Source: Streptomyces sp. NRRL S-350 (GTDB lineage Bacteria > Actinomycetota > Actinomycetes > Streptomycetales > Streptomycetaceae). Taken from it: a stretch of 64,000 nt of DNA. Shown in pieces: positions 44,401-53,070 of the stretch (positions are counted from its first letter, which is position 1; each line of letters begins with the position of its first letter). The stretch is from NCBI RefSeq assembly GCF_000719705.1, contig NZ_JOHO01000007.1, positions 174,621 through 238,620 on the forward strand. The letters run 5' to 3'. The translations under genes and the position numbers were made by a program. The notes beneath the pieces are model-generated. The model saw only the letters and a program-made list of their open reading frames with translations. It did no database searches and was not told the origin of the DNA.

Positions 44401-45555
44401 ATGACCCCCGGCGCCGACCCGCTCGCGTACGCGCCCGACTCCGTCCCCCACCCTGGGGAGACCCTCCAGGACACCCTGGACGCACTCGGCATCCCGCAGG
44501 CCGACCTCGCCCGCCGCACCGGCCTGTCCACCAAGCACATCAACCAGGTCATCAAGGGCACCGCACCGCTCAGCCCCGACACCGCACTCCTGCTGGAGCG
44601 CACCACCGGCGTGCCCGCCTCCATGTGGAACGCGCTGGAAGCCGCCTACCGAACCCAGCAGGCCCGCGAGGAGGAGAGCAAATCGCTCGCCTCACGAGTG
44701 GACTGGCTCAGCCACTTCCCCCTCGCCGAGCTCGTGAAGCTCAAGATCCTTCCCAACCGCGAGAAGACCATCGCCAACCTCCTCACGCTCCTGGACTGGT
44801 TCGCCGTCGCCGACCCCGACACCGCCGAGGACGTCTGGCGCAACTACCGCACCGCGTTCCGCCGCTCCACCGTCCAGGAGCCCGCCGAACGCACCGCCGC
44901 CGAGTACGCGACCGCCGTCTGGCTACGCCTGGCCGAACTCCGCGCACGGGACCTGATCAAGGATTTGGCCCCGCTGCCGTACAGCAAGCACGGACTCACC
45001 GCGCTGCTGCCGAAACTGCGTGCCCTGACTCTGACCGACCAGGACACCTGGGCCGAAGAACTCCCCCGGCTGTGCGCCGGGGTCGGCGTGGCGGTGGTCT
45101 TCGTCCCGGCACTGCCGAAGACCAAGGTCTCCGGCGCGACCCGTTGGCTCACCCCGGACAAGGTCATGGTGGCGCTCAGCGACCGGTTCAAGCGGGACGA
45201 CCAGTTCTGGTTCAGCTTCTTCCACGAGCTCGGCCATGTCCTCCTGCACGGCAAACGGCTGACCTTCATGGACGACAGCGACAACCTTCGCTCCGGTACC
45301 CAGACGGATCCGGCCGAGGACGAAGCCAACGAGTTCGCTGCCACCACTCTCATCCCCCACAGCCACGCCGCTGGCTACCAGCAACTACGAGGTAGGCCGA
45401 TGCCGTTCGACCGGATCAAGGCCTTCGCCCGAGATGCCGGGGTCTCCCCCGGCATCGTCGTCGGACGACTGCAGCACGACGGCGCGCTCGCCTGGAGCCA
45501 CGGCAACGACCTCAAACGCCCCGTGGCACTGGCCTGGCAACCCGCCACCGACTGA
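44401..45555 (+). CDS. HigA-type XRE antitoxin fused to ImmA/IrrE peptidase
   Basis: 384 residues. Residues 20-75: HTH LGIPQADLARRTGLSTKHIN, QVIKGTAPLSPDTALLLERT as in HigA antidotes. Residues 80-250 are helical linker; residues 265-355 contain the metallopeptidase site FFHELGHVLLHG (HEXXH) and the later Glu in EDEANEFAATTLIP typical of ImmA/IrrE. Such proteins cleave repressors or, in toxin systems, act as antitoxin/regulator. Follows the HigB-like gene by 34 bases. Confidence 0.9.
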   Translation: MTPGADPLAYAPDSVPHPGETLQDTLDALGIPQADLARRTGLSTKHINQVIKGTAPLSPDTALLLERTTGVPASMWNALEAAYRTQQAREEESKSLASRVDWLSHFPLAELVKLKILPNREKTIANLLTLLDWFAVADPDTAEDVWRNYRTAFRRSTVQEPAERTAAEYATAVWLRLAELRARDLIKDLAPLPYSKHGLTALLPKLRALTLTDQDTWAEELPRLCAGVGVAVVFVPALPKTKVSGATRWLTPDKVMVALSDRFKRDDQFWFSFFHELGHVLLHGKRLTFMDDSDNLRSGTQTDPAEDEANEFAATTLIPHSHAAGYQQLRGRPMPFDRIKAFARDAGVSPGIVVGRLQHDGALAWSHGNDLKRPVALAWQPATD

Positions 45556-45598
45556 TCCCCGCACGTCCCCACCAGCCTCTGGAAGGCGTAGTCCGAGC

Positions 45599-46639
45599 AT
45601 GCCGCTCCCCCAGAACACGTTCGACCATCCCTCCCTCACCGCAGACACCAACGCGGCACGGTGGGTCGCATGCGACGAGTCCGGATGGGACGGAGAGCAA
45701 CTCCTCAACGGCAAGCGCCATATGGTCTACGCCTCGGTAGCCATAGATGACGCCAACGCCAGCCCGATCGTGGAGGACCTGCGCAGATCCGTGGGCGCCA
45801 CCCAAGCCCCCGAGCTGAAGTTCGGCTCCTTCAAGAATCGGCCCCACCGCCTCAAGGCACTCCGCGACCTCTGGGGACCCGGAGGCGCTCTCGACGGCCG
45901 ATGCTCGGTCTACGTCGTCGACAAGGAGTACTGCGTCGTAGCGAAGGTCATCGACCTGCTCCTCGAAGAGGAGGCCAACTCCGCCGGCACCGACCTGTAC
46001 GCCAACGGACAGGCGCAGCACATGGCCCGCACCCTGGCGACGCAGGGACGCCGCGCGCTTCGTGAGGCGGGCTTCGCCCGGCTGTTGAAGGCCTTTGTAG
46101 CCCTGGCCTCCGCACGGGGGCGGAAGGACCCCGAAGCCGCAGTGGAGCTCTTGTACCAGGAACTGGAGACCGCCTGGGCCGCCTCCACGCGCCGCAACGT
46201 CACCGACATCCTCTTCCAACTGCGCAGCACCCGGCTCCACGCCGCCAAGTTCCACGAGGACCACGTGCCGTTCGGCATGCTGGAGATGCTGGTCCCTGCT
46301 CTCGGCCAGGTCGCCCGCCACTGGGCGAGCCTGCTGGGACCGATCCACGTCCTCGCCGACGAACAGCGCTCTTTCACCGACCAGGTCTTGGAGTACCTGG
46401 GTCCACAGCTGCGCCGCACCTGGGGCGCGACCCCGTCCTCCATCGTCCCCGGCCGCCCGGTCCGCTCCATCGTCCGGGGCGTCTCCACCGCCCATCCCTC
46501 AATCCAGCTGGCCGACCTCCTCGCCGGCGCCGCCGTGGCGGCTGTCGGCAACGGCTTGGGCCACCAACACAGCGACGCCGGCGACTATCTATGGCCCTCG
46601 ATCAGCCCCCTCGTCGACCCGTATGCCCTGCTCCCCTGA
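45599..46639 (+). CDS. DUF3800 domain protein
   Basis: 346 residues. N-terminal WVACDESGWDGEQLLNG and C-terminal HPSIQLADLLAGAAVAAVGN match DUF3800 proteins, a RNase H-like family common in defence islands and mobile elements; acidic residues (Asp near 27, Glu, Asp) fit a nuclease-like site. No activity can be assigned. ATG 45599 has GGAAGG upstream. The preceding gene ends 43 bases before, so it may be co-transcribed with the toxin-antitoxin-like pair. Confidence 0.82.
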   Translation: MPLPQNTFDHPSLTADTNAARWVACDESGWDGEQLLNGKRHMVYASVAIDDANASPIVEDLRRSVGATQAPELKFGSFKNRPHRLKALRDLWGPGGALDGRCSVYVVDKEYCVVAKVIDLLLEEEANSAGTDLYANGQAQHMARTLATQGRRALREAGFARLLKAFVALASARGRKDPEAAVELLYQELETAWAASTRRNVTDILFQLRSTRLHAAKFHEDHVPFGMLEMLVPALGQVARHWASLLGPIHVLADEQRSFTDQVLEYLGPQLRRTWGATPSSIVPGRPVRSIVRGVSTAHPSIQLADLLAGAAVAAVGNGLGHQHSDAGDYLWPSISPLVDPYALLP

Positions 46640-46668
46640 CTCTGGCACGTGGCCAGGGCCTCCAGTTG

Positions 46669-47115
46669 CTACGCGCTCAGCACGCAGAGCCGATCCTTGC
46701 GCGGAAACTCCGATATGTTCTTTCCTTCTCCCCGCCAGTTCGCGTACACGATCGGCTTAGGCAGCGCCAGCAGGGCTGTCGGCACCGGCAGGTCCATGTC
46801 CTGGTCGCGGTGTCGGCGTGCGGCCAACGTCCGACCCGCCCTCCACTCCTGCGGCGCCTTCGCCTCAGCGGGCCGCGAGGCTGGCGAGGATCGCCCGGGT
46901 GTCCTTGCCGAGCCGGCCGGGTCGGCGGCCGGTTAGAGGACGCCCCGGACGGTGCGGTCGACGTCGACGACCCGGGTCAGCTGCTTGAGGATCGGCGCCC
47001 GCAGCGCGGAAGGTGGGCAGCCGGAGGGCCGCGGCCAGTTCCAGCGCGGCGTCGGACAGCAGCGGGAACGGGATCCTCGCGTGCTCGTCGAACGACTTCG
47101 GGTCTTTGTCGCCGC
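46669..47115 (-). pseudogene. Decayed genes: peroxiredoxin-like remnant and unassigned fragment
   Basis: Minus strand 46933-47115 encodes FDEHARIPFPLLSDAALELA and LRLPTF in one frame, then ILKQLTRVVDVDRTVRGVL and a stop in another. This is an AhpC/TSA redoxin cut by a frameshift near 47000. A further open stretch at 46669-46805 (DLPVPTALLALPKPIVYANW, RGEGKNISEFPRKDRL) ends in a stop without a start; I cannot name it. The whole 46640-47329 gap looks like gene decay. Confidence 0.5.
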
Positions 47116-47329
47116 GAGCTACTCGCGGCGCCCAGGCGCAGCAGCTCCAGGGACGGGTCGGGTTAGGGGCCGCCGAGCAAGGCCTTCAGGCCTGCTACCC
47201 GGCTTCCTTCGCCCCCACCGGGTCCTCCTCCTGCTGCCGGGAACGCGGGGAAGGCCGGCCGCCTCGATGACGGCGCAGATCCACGGGCGGCATTTACGGA
47301 ACTCGCTCAGAGCCAACTCCATCCGTCCC

Positions 47330-47356
47330 TTGACACGAGGGGATACTGGATATTAA
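47330..47356 (+). promoter_or_regulatory. Promoter candidate for the GH13 gene
   Basis: TTGACA at 47330-47335 and an AT-rich -10 candidate TATTAA at 47351-47356 (15-base spacer, short of optimum), 64 bases before the start at 47420. Confidence 0.45.
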
Positions 47357-47419
47357 AGGCCCTTTCGGATGAGCTCGGCTCTTCACTGTCGGGAACGACC
47401 GCGAGAGGTGGTGCCAGCA

Positions 47420-49963
47420 ATGTCGTCCGACCGGTCGAAGTCGCCCGCTTTCTGGCTTCGTACGTTGACGGTTCTCTTTGCGGTGGCGATCTTCGCGATG
47501 CTCGTCGATGTCTTCGTCGACAGTGCGTTACGGCACACGCAAAACCTGGCAGCCGCGATCATCGGGGTATTCGGAGCGCTGGTCCTGGCCCTGCTGGCGC
47601 TGTCGAGCCCGGGGGCGTTGGAGGAGCTCTCATTCGGACCTTTCAGGGCGAAGTGGCGGCGGGTCAAGAAGCTCGAAGACCAGGTCCAGACACTCCAGTT
47701 GGCGCTGCTCAGCCTGCTCACCCGGCACGAGCGTAGCCACTTGCGGAAGTTGGTGCCCGGGAATGAGGACGGACAGGTGCAGTACCGTCCGTCAATGTAC
47801 CAGGAGTTGGAGCGGCTGCATTATTTGGGCTATGTGGAGCCGCGGCCCGAATCGCCAGGCCTGGTGGGGATGAAGGCGAAGTTCGAGGCAGACCCGGACG
47901 CATTGTTCACGCTGTCGGAGTACGTGGTTATTACAGCCGTGGGAACTAAGTACCTGGAGCTGTACCGGAAGTGGACTCCGCCGATCGAGGTTAGCCGGAG
48001 AGGGGACGTGAAGATCGGTGGAAAGGACTACGGCCCGGCGGAGAGCTGGGAGGAGATCGTCGAGTTCGCCATGAAGTCGGGCTGGATCGGCGAACCGGAC
48101 CGCGAGGAGGTGGACTGGGCTCGGAATACGCCGACGAGCCTGCGCAAGCCAGCCGGTCCGCCCGTCCTGATAAGTACCGCAGTCCCGCCGGGTACGGGGG
48201 CACTCCCCGGGCCGGATGGCACAGGTTTCCGGGTGTGGGCCCCGAATGCCGGCGCGGTGAGCGTCCTCGGGTCGTTCGACGGTTGGGCCACGTCGTACCC
48301 GATGGCCACCGAGGGTGACGGCTGCTGGGCGGTCCTGCTGGCCAAGGCCGGCCCCGGGGATGAGTACAAGTACCTGGTCACCACCCACGACGGCAAGCTG
48401 TGGAAGATCGACCCTTACGCACGCAGGCTGACCAGCTCGATCGGAAACGCAGTGATCGAGGCCGACACCTTCGACTGGGGCGAGCAGGAGTGGCGCTCCC
48501 CGGGCCAAAACGAACTCGTTATCTACGAACTTCACGTCGGCACCTTCAGCCGCGCCCCTGACGGCATGCCCGGTCGGCTATCCGGGGTAACCGAACGGCT
48601 CGACGTACTATCCGAGCTCGGGGTGACTGCCATCGAGTTGATGCCGGTCACCGAGTACGCCGGGGAGGCATCTTGGGGCTATAACCCCGTCACAGCCTTC
48701 GCGGTGGCAAACGACTACGGTTCCCCGGACGACCTGAAGACCCTGGTCCGGGAGGCCCACGCGCGCGGCCTGGCAGTGCTATGCGACGTCGTGTACAACC
48801 ACTTCGGCCCGAACGACCTCGACGCCGGGCTTCGCCGCTTCGATGGCTGGTACGAGAACAACGGCGACGGGATCTACTTCTACAACGACGAACGCCGCGC
48901 CACCTGGTGGGGTCCGCGCCCGGACTATGGCAGGCCCGAGGTCCGGCAGTACCTGAAGGACAGCGCACTGCACTGGCTGGAGGAGTACCGCATGGACGGC
49001 CTGCGGTGGGACGGCACCGCCTTCATCCGCAGCGTCGGGGGCGGCGCCAGAGCCGGCGCCGACGAGATCCCCGACGGCTGGCGCCTCATGCGCGAGGTCA
49101 ACGAGGCGATCAAAGCCGCCCAGCCGCAGAAGATCAGCATCGCGGAGGACCTGAAGGACGACGCCGTCCTCACCGCTGACACCCCCGAAGGGGCCGGATT
49201 CGATTCCCAGTGGGACGGCCAGTTCGTCCACGTCCTGCGGGAGGCGCTTACCGCCGCCCAGGACGAGGACCGTGACATGGAGCGGGTCTGCAAGGCGATC
49301 GAGCACCAGATCGGCCACCGCGCGCTCGCTCGGGTCGTCTACACCGAGTCACACGACGATGTCGACAAGCAGCACCGCCGCCTGCCGGAGGCGATCTGGC
49401 CCGGCAATGCCGTGAGTTGGTATGCCAAGAAGCGCTCGACGCTCGGCGCTGCGGCGGTGATGACCGCACCAGGCATACCGATGATCTTCCAGGGGCAGGA
49501 GTACCTGGAGGAGATGGCGTTCGACGACCGCACGCCTCTCGACTGGGCCAAGCGGGAGCGCCACTCGGGAATCGTGCACCTCTACCGGGATCTCATCGCC
49601 CTGCGGCGAAACCGGACACATACCACTCCCGGCCTGCGGGGCGACCGGGTGGAGGTTTACCACTGCAACGACACCGACAAGGTGCTCGCCTTCCGCCGCT
49701 ACACGACGGGCGACCCCGAGGACAGCACCGTCGTCGTCCTCAACTTCGGCAACCGCGCCTACGACGGGTACGACATCGGGTTCCCCCGCGAGGGGATCTG
49801 GCGCGTGCGGTTCAACAGTGACTTGACAGACTACGACCCGGAGTTCGATAACGCGCCCAGCCCCGACGCCCACGCCCGCCCCGGGAAACGGGACGGGCAA
49901 CCGTGTACGGGCACGGTCGGCCTGGGAAGATACAGCGCGATCATTCTGTCCCAGGACGCGTGA
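47420..49963 (+). CDS. Membrane-anchored GH13 alpha-glucan enzyme (branching-enzyme-like)
   Basis: 847 residues. N-terminal residues 1-75 contain two membrane segments (LTVLFAVAIFAMLVDVFV and IIGVFGALVLALLALSS), then about 170 residues of unknown helical domain. From about 270 comes a CBM48-type domain (GFRVWAPNAGAVSVLGSFDG) and a GH13 barrel with DVVYNHFGP, GLRWDGTAFI, ISIAEDL and YTESHDD (catalytic Asp, Glu, Asp). GH13 family membership is clear; the substrate is not. Fusion of a glucan enzyme to a membrane domain is odd and lies inside the defence-type cassette. Start supported by GAGAGG; promoter candidate at 47330. Confidence 0.85.
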   Translation: MSSDRSKSPAFWLRTLTVLFAVAIFAMLVDVFVDSALRHTQNLAAAIIGVFGALVLALLALSSPGALEELSFGPFRAKWRRVKKLEDQVQTLQLALLSLLTRHERSHLRKLVPGNEDGQVQYRPSMYQELERLHYLGYVEPRPESPGLVGMKAKFEADPDALFTLSEYVVITAVGTKYLELYRKWTPPIEVSRRGDVKIGGKDYGPAESWEEIVEFAMKSGWIGEPDREEVDWARNTPTSLRKPAGPPVLISTAVPPGTGALPGPDGTGFRVWAPNAGAVSVLGSFDGWATSYPMATEGDGCWAVLLAKAGPGDEYKYLVTTHDGKLWKIDPYARRLTSSIGNAVIEADTFDWGEQEWRSPGQNELVIYELHVGTFSRAPDGMPGRLSGVTERLDVLSELGVTAIELMPVTEYAGEASWGYNPVTAFAVANDYGSPDDLKTLVREAHARGLAVLCDVVYNHFGPNDLDAGLRRFDGWYENNGDGIYFYNDERRATWWGPRPDYGRPEVRQYLKDSALHWLEEYRMDGLRWDGTAFIRSVGGGARAGADEIPDGWRLMREVNEAIKAAQPQKISIAEDLKDDAVLTADTPEGAGFDSQWDGQFVHVLREALTAAQDEDRDMERVCKAIEHQIGHRALARVVYTESHDDVDKQHRRLPEAIWPGNAVSWYAKKRSTLGAAAVMTAPGIPMIFQGQEYLEEMAFDDRTPLDWAKRERHSGIVHLYRDLIALRRNRTHTTPGLRGDRVEVYHCNDTDKVLAFRRYTTGDPEDSTVVVLNFGNRAYDGYDIGFPREGIWRVRFNSDLTDYDPEFDNAPSPDAHARPGKRDGQPCTGTVGLGRYSAIILSQDA

Positions 49964-50240
49964 AGGGCACACAGGAGAAGACTCTGATGCGGAGAGCAGC
50001 CTAATCCTCACCTCCAACAACCCTTCGGGAAATACGTCGCTGAGCACCTGGTGGATCCGGCGGCGTGATGATCGTGGACACACCGGCTTCCTGAAGAGGG
50101 AGTCCCGTCGGCTGATGTTTACCGGCAGTACTCCGGCACCGATGGCCGCACCGAGACTCCCAAGTCGGAGCTTTCCTCGCGCACTCTGGGAAGCCGGGCC
50201 GGACCCCGAGGACCGCACGCTCTGGTTTCCGCAGTCCTGG

Positions 50241-50483
50241 ACCGATGCCGAGTGGACACCCCGGCATCCTAACGAGCCGGTGGCGTCGCGGGACAAGCTG
50301 AGCATGGAATACCTCGGCTACGTCGAGCCCGACGGCTACGACCGGGTCGTGTTCCGAGGAGACGTGAAGGCCAACGAGTTCATCGCGTTCTGGCTCAAGG
50401 ACGGCCGGGTCCTCGCCGGCATGAACATGAACATCTGGGACGTCACCGACCCGATCCGCGGGCGTACAGCCCTCGCCGAGTAG
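50241..50483 (+). pseudogene. Duplicated 3' fragment of the ferredoxin reductase gene
   Basis: The second copy of the 220-bp repeat (50241-50460), in frame with an unrelated leader of 42 residues starting MFTGSTPAPMAAPRL and followed by GRTALAE and a stop. No FAD or NAD domain remains, so the product cannot be functional. The preceding 49964-50240 holds no recognised gene. Confidence 0.85.
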
Positions 50484-50495
50484 GGAGAAACCGTG

Positions 50496-50540
50496 TCGCG
50501 CGACCCATCCGGCCACTTGACCCCCAGTCGCCCGGCCATA
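50496..50540 (-). repeat. Terminal inverted-repeat-like sequence, right
   Basis: On the minus strand reads TATGGCCGGGC, 11 bases, then AAGTGGCCGGATGGG and TCGCGCGA, matching 41467-41511 in opposite orientation. It abuts the start of the trailer-like block of the CRISPR array. Confidence 0.7.
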
Positions 50541-50645
50541 GGCATCGCTGCACGTCAGACAGTAGACAGCCCGCGCTGTTCGTTCGCCGAAAAGCTCCTC
50601 AGGGAGGGTGGTGAACGACGCGTGGTCCCCAACAAGTCCCCGCCA
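50517..50645. repeat. CRISPR trailer-like block, copy 1
   Basis: About 128 bp closely resembling 52847-52974, including TAGACAGCCCGCGCTGTTCG and GGTGGTGAACGACGCGTGGT in the same order. In both cases it precedes (in coordinates) an array by a few tens of bases. Probably the distal (trailer) end of the leftward arrays. Confidence 0.75.
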
Positions 50646-50659
50646 AGCAGATCATCCCG

Positions 50660-51993
50660 TTTCGATGTTGCCGCATCAGAAAGGGGCGGAGCGACCTGGC
50701 ACTGGCATCCGGGCCGATCAGCGCGTGGTCGGCGCTGCGATGGTGCCGCACCGGGACGATGCGGAGCGACTGCTTGATCAACAGCCCGATCAGCGTGAAG
50801 TTGAGCCTGCGATGGTGCCGCACCAGGGAGGTGCGGAGCGATTCCGACAGTGCGGGCTTGAGCTGGATCAGCTCCTCGACGCTGCGATGATGCTGCACCG
50901 GGCAGGTACGGAGCGACGCCGACGACCGGTACCAGGCCTCCAGCCCGTCACAGCTCCGATGGTGCCGTACCGAGACAGTCCGGAGCGACGCCGACATTCC
51001 GGATTTCTGGGGACCGGGTCGAGCTGCGAGGGTGCCGCACCGGGCTGGTGCGGAGCAACGCGGGTGATCGGGGTGCCGTCGTCGTAGTGGACGCAGCTGT
51101 GATGGTGCCGCACCGGAATCGTGCGGAGCGACCGCGCCCCGGCCGATGGTGTGATTCCTCATGCCGAAACTGTGATGGTGCGGATCGGTTCTTCGCCGCC
51201 GCCGGGCAGATCGGAGACCGCTTCGCGCTGCGATGGCGCCGCACTGGCGTGGTGCGGAGCGACGACATCGTTCGGCCGGCCGTCGATCGTCATCCGGGCC
51301 CTGCGATGGTGCCGCACCGAATTGGTGCGGAGCGACAGCCACATGCCGGTGCCGGCCTCAATCCGGTTCCCGAAGCTGTAATGGTGCGGCACCGGGACGG
51401 CGCGGAGCGACGCTGGCGATGAACTCGGGGTTGCCGGAGTGGTTGCCCCGGCGATGGTGCCGCACCGGGTGACGCGGAGCGACGGACTGGTAGCCGCTGA
51501 ACATAGGCGGGTTGAGCAGCCTGCGATGGTGCCGCACCGCGATGGTGTGGAGCGACCTCTCTGGCACCCCGCAGGTCCGTCTGCAGGTGTTGCTGCGATG
51601 GTGCCGCACCTGGGTTGGCGCGGAGCGACCCCGACGGGACGACCTAAGGCGAGATCCAACTCACGGAGCTGTGATGGTGTCGCGCCGAGCTTGTGCGGAG
51701 TGATAGGCGGATGCTCATGCTGCTCGACACCAGCAGAACGCTGGGCTGTTGCCAGACAGGTGGTGTGGAGGTGCCGGCGCGCTGGCGGTCGGAGTCGAGT
51801 CGGTCGTGGGGCTGCGATGGAGCCTCACCGACGTGATGCAGAGGAACTCGCCTTGTAGGTGCTGTCGACCTCGATAGGCCCGACGCTGTGATGGTGCCGC
51901 GCACGTAGGGTGCGGAGGAACGACCACACCGGAAGCCATGGAGCTGAGCCGAAGGGGCTGCGATGGTGCCGCACCTGGCGGGTCGGAGTCGGG
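50660..51993 (-). CRISPR. CRISPR array, left block: 19 repeat units
   Basis: 36-base repeats start at 50660, 50735, 50807, 50882, 50954, 51024, 51097, 51170, 51225, 51301, 51376, 51448, 51521, 51593, 51669, 51741, 51812, 51886 and 51958. The period is 70-76 except around the degenerate unit at 51170. Consensus (plus strand) reads CTGCGATGGTGCCGCACC, a 5-base loop, GGTGCGGAGCGAC. Nearly every unit differs; 50660, 51170, 51741 and 51958 are worst. Minus-strand repeats begin GTCGC, as CRISPR repeats usually do. Spacers of 34-40 bases are all different as far as I can see. Confidence 0.88.
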
Positions 51994-52091
51994 GTCCTGA
52001 CAAGGACGCCTTCGGACTGCGATTTGAGCTTTTCCCCGTGACGCGGACACCCTGACATTTGGATCTTATCGATCCGGGAAGGGAAGTCCAG

Positions 52092-52530
52092 GTGGGACGT
52101 CCGTCGAAGTACTCGGACGAGTTTCGTCGTGATGCCGTCGCGCTGTACCGGGCCTCGGAGGGCCGGCGCACGTTCGCGGCCATCGCGAAAGAGATCGGGG
52201 TCAACCATGAGACCCTGCGGAACTGGGTGAGAGCCGCCGATGCCGAGCCGTCGTCGACCCGGGCAAGCACTGAGCGCCGACGAGCGGGCCGAGCTCGCCC
52301 GGTTACGCAAGGCCGAGCGCGAATGGCAGGTCGAGAAGGAGATCCTGCGCCGGGCAGCGGCCTATTTCGCGCGGGAGATGAAGTGAGGGCCCGCCGCTGG
52401 GACTTCATCTCCGCCCATGCCGCCGAGTTCGGCGTCCAGTGGCTGTGCGAGCTTCTGTGCGTCGCCCGTTCCGGCTACTACGCCTGGCGGGCCGGGCACG
52501 TGGCCGGACCGAGCGGGCAGCGAGGTGTGG
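52092..52530 (+). pseudogene. IS3-family transposase OrfA/OrfB remnant inside the array
   Basis: OrfA: VGRPSKYSDEFRRDAVALYR, TFAAIAKEIGVNHETLRNWV in one frame, then AELARLRKAEREWQVEKEIL after a frameshift, stop at 52386. OrfB begins ARRWDFISAHAAEFGVQW with a GTG overlapping the OrfA stop and is cut off after GYYAWRAGHVAGPSG by CRISPR repeats from 52576. An old insertion that split the array. Confidence 0.82.
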
Positions 52531-52575
52531 AGGAGGGCCCGGTCGCCCTGGCCGAGCATGTGCGGCGGGATGCCG

Positions 52576-52828
52576 CTGCGATGGTGCCGCACCAGGATGG
52601 TGTGGAGCGACCGACCCGGCCATTGCGAGGGGCGCAGCTGCTCCGCGCTGTGATGGTGCCGCACCAAGCTGGTGCGGAGCAACTAAGCGGCCAATGGCCT
52701 CGCGACCGACGACGCGCTGCTGCGATGGTGCCGCACCGGGTTGGTGCCGAGTGACCGGGGTCGCCTCGCCCTGGATGTTGGCGATCACCCGCCTGTGATG
52801 GCGCCGCACCGGGTTGGTGCGGAGCGAC
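52576..52828 (-). CRISPR. CRISPR array, middle block: 4 repeat units
   Basis: Units at 52576, 52648, 52720 and 52793 with the same stem (CCGCACC...GGTGCGG) and 72-73 bp period as the left block, from which they are separated by the IS3 remnant. Spacers are all distinct. Confidence 0.88.
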
Positions 52829-52846
52829 CGCGAACCGGAGCACCTG

Positions 52847-52974
52847 GTCCCCAGTCGCCCCGCGATATCCATCCCCGCACGTCAAACGCTAGACAGCCCG
52901 CGCTGTTCGTTCACCGAAAGGCACCTCAGAGACGGTGGTGAACGACGCGTGGTCCCCGACAAGTCCCCACCGAT
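52847..52974. repeat. CRISPR trailer-like block, copy 2
   Basis: Second copy of the block at 50517-50645 (TAGACAGCCCGCGCTGTTCG, GGTGGTGAACGACGCGTGGT). It separates the middle block from the right array and is followed by a badly eroded repeat at 52985-53022. Confidence 0.75.
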
Positions 52975-53070
52975 ACCCCTTCCACTGCGGCCCTCAGCCA
53001 CGCTTGGTGGGGAGCCGCGGACAGAGGAGCGGAACTCGGGATACCCAGCCGCAGGTCGTGCTCGCCGATC

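Noticed and set aside
50517..50660. CRISPR leader reading rightwards
   Set aside because: The block is duplicated at 52847-52974, and the adjacent repeats are the most degraded, as at a trailer end. The cas operon and the low-GC block at 55587-55802 support leftward transcription.
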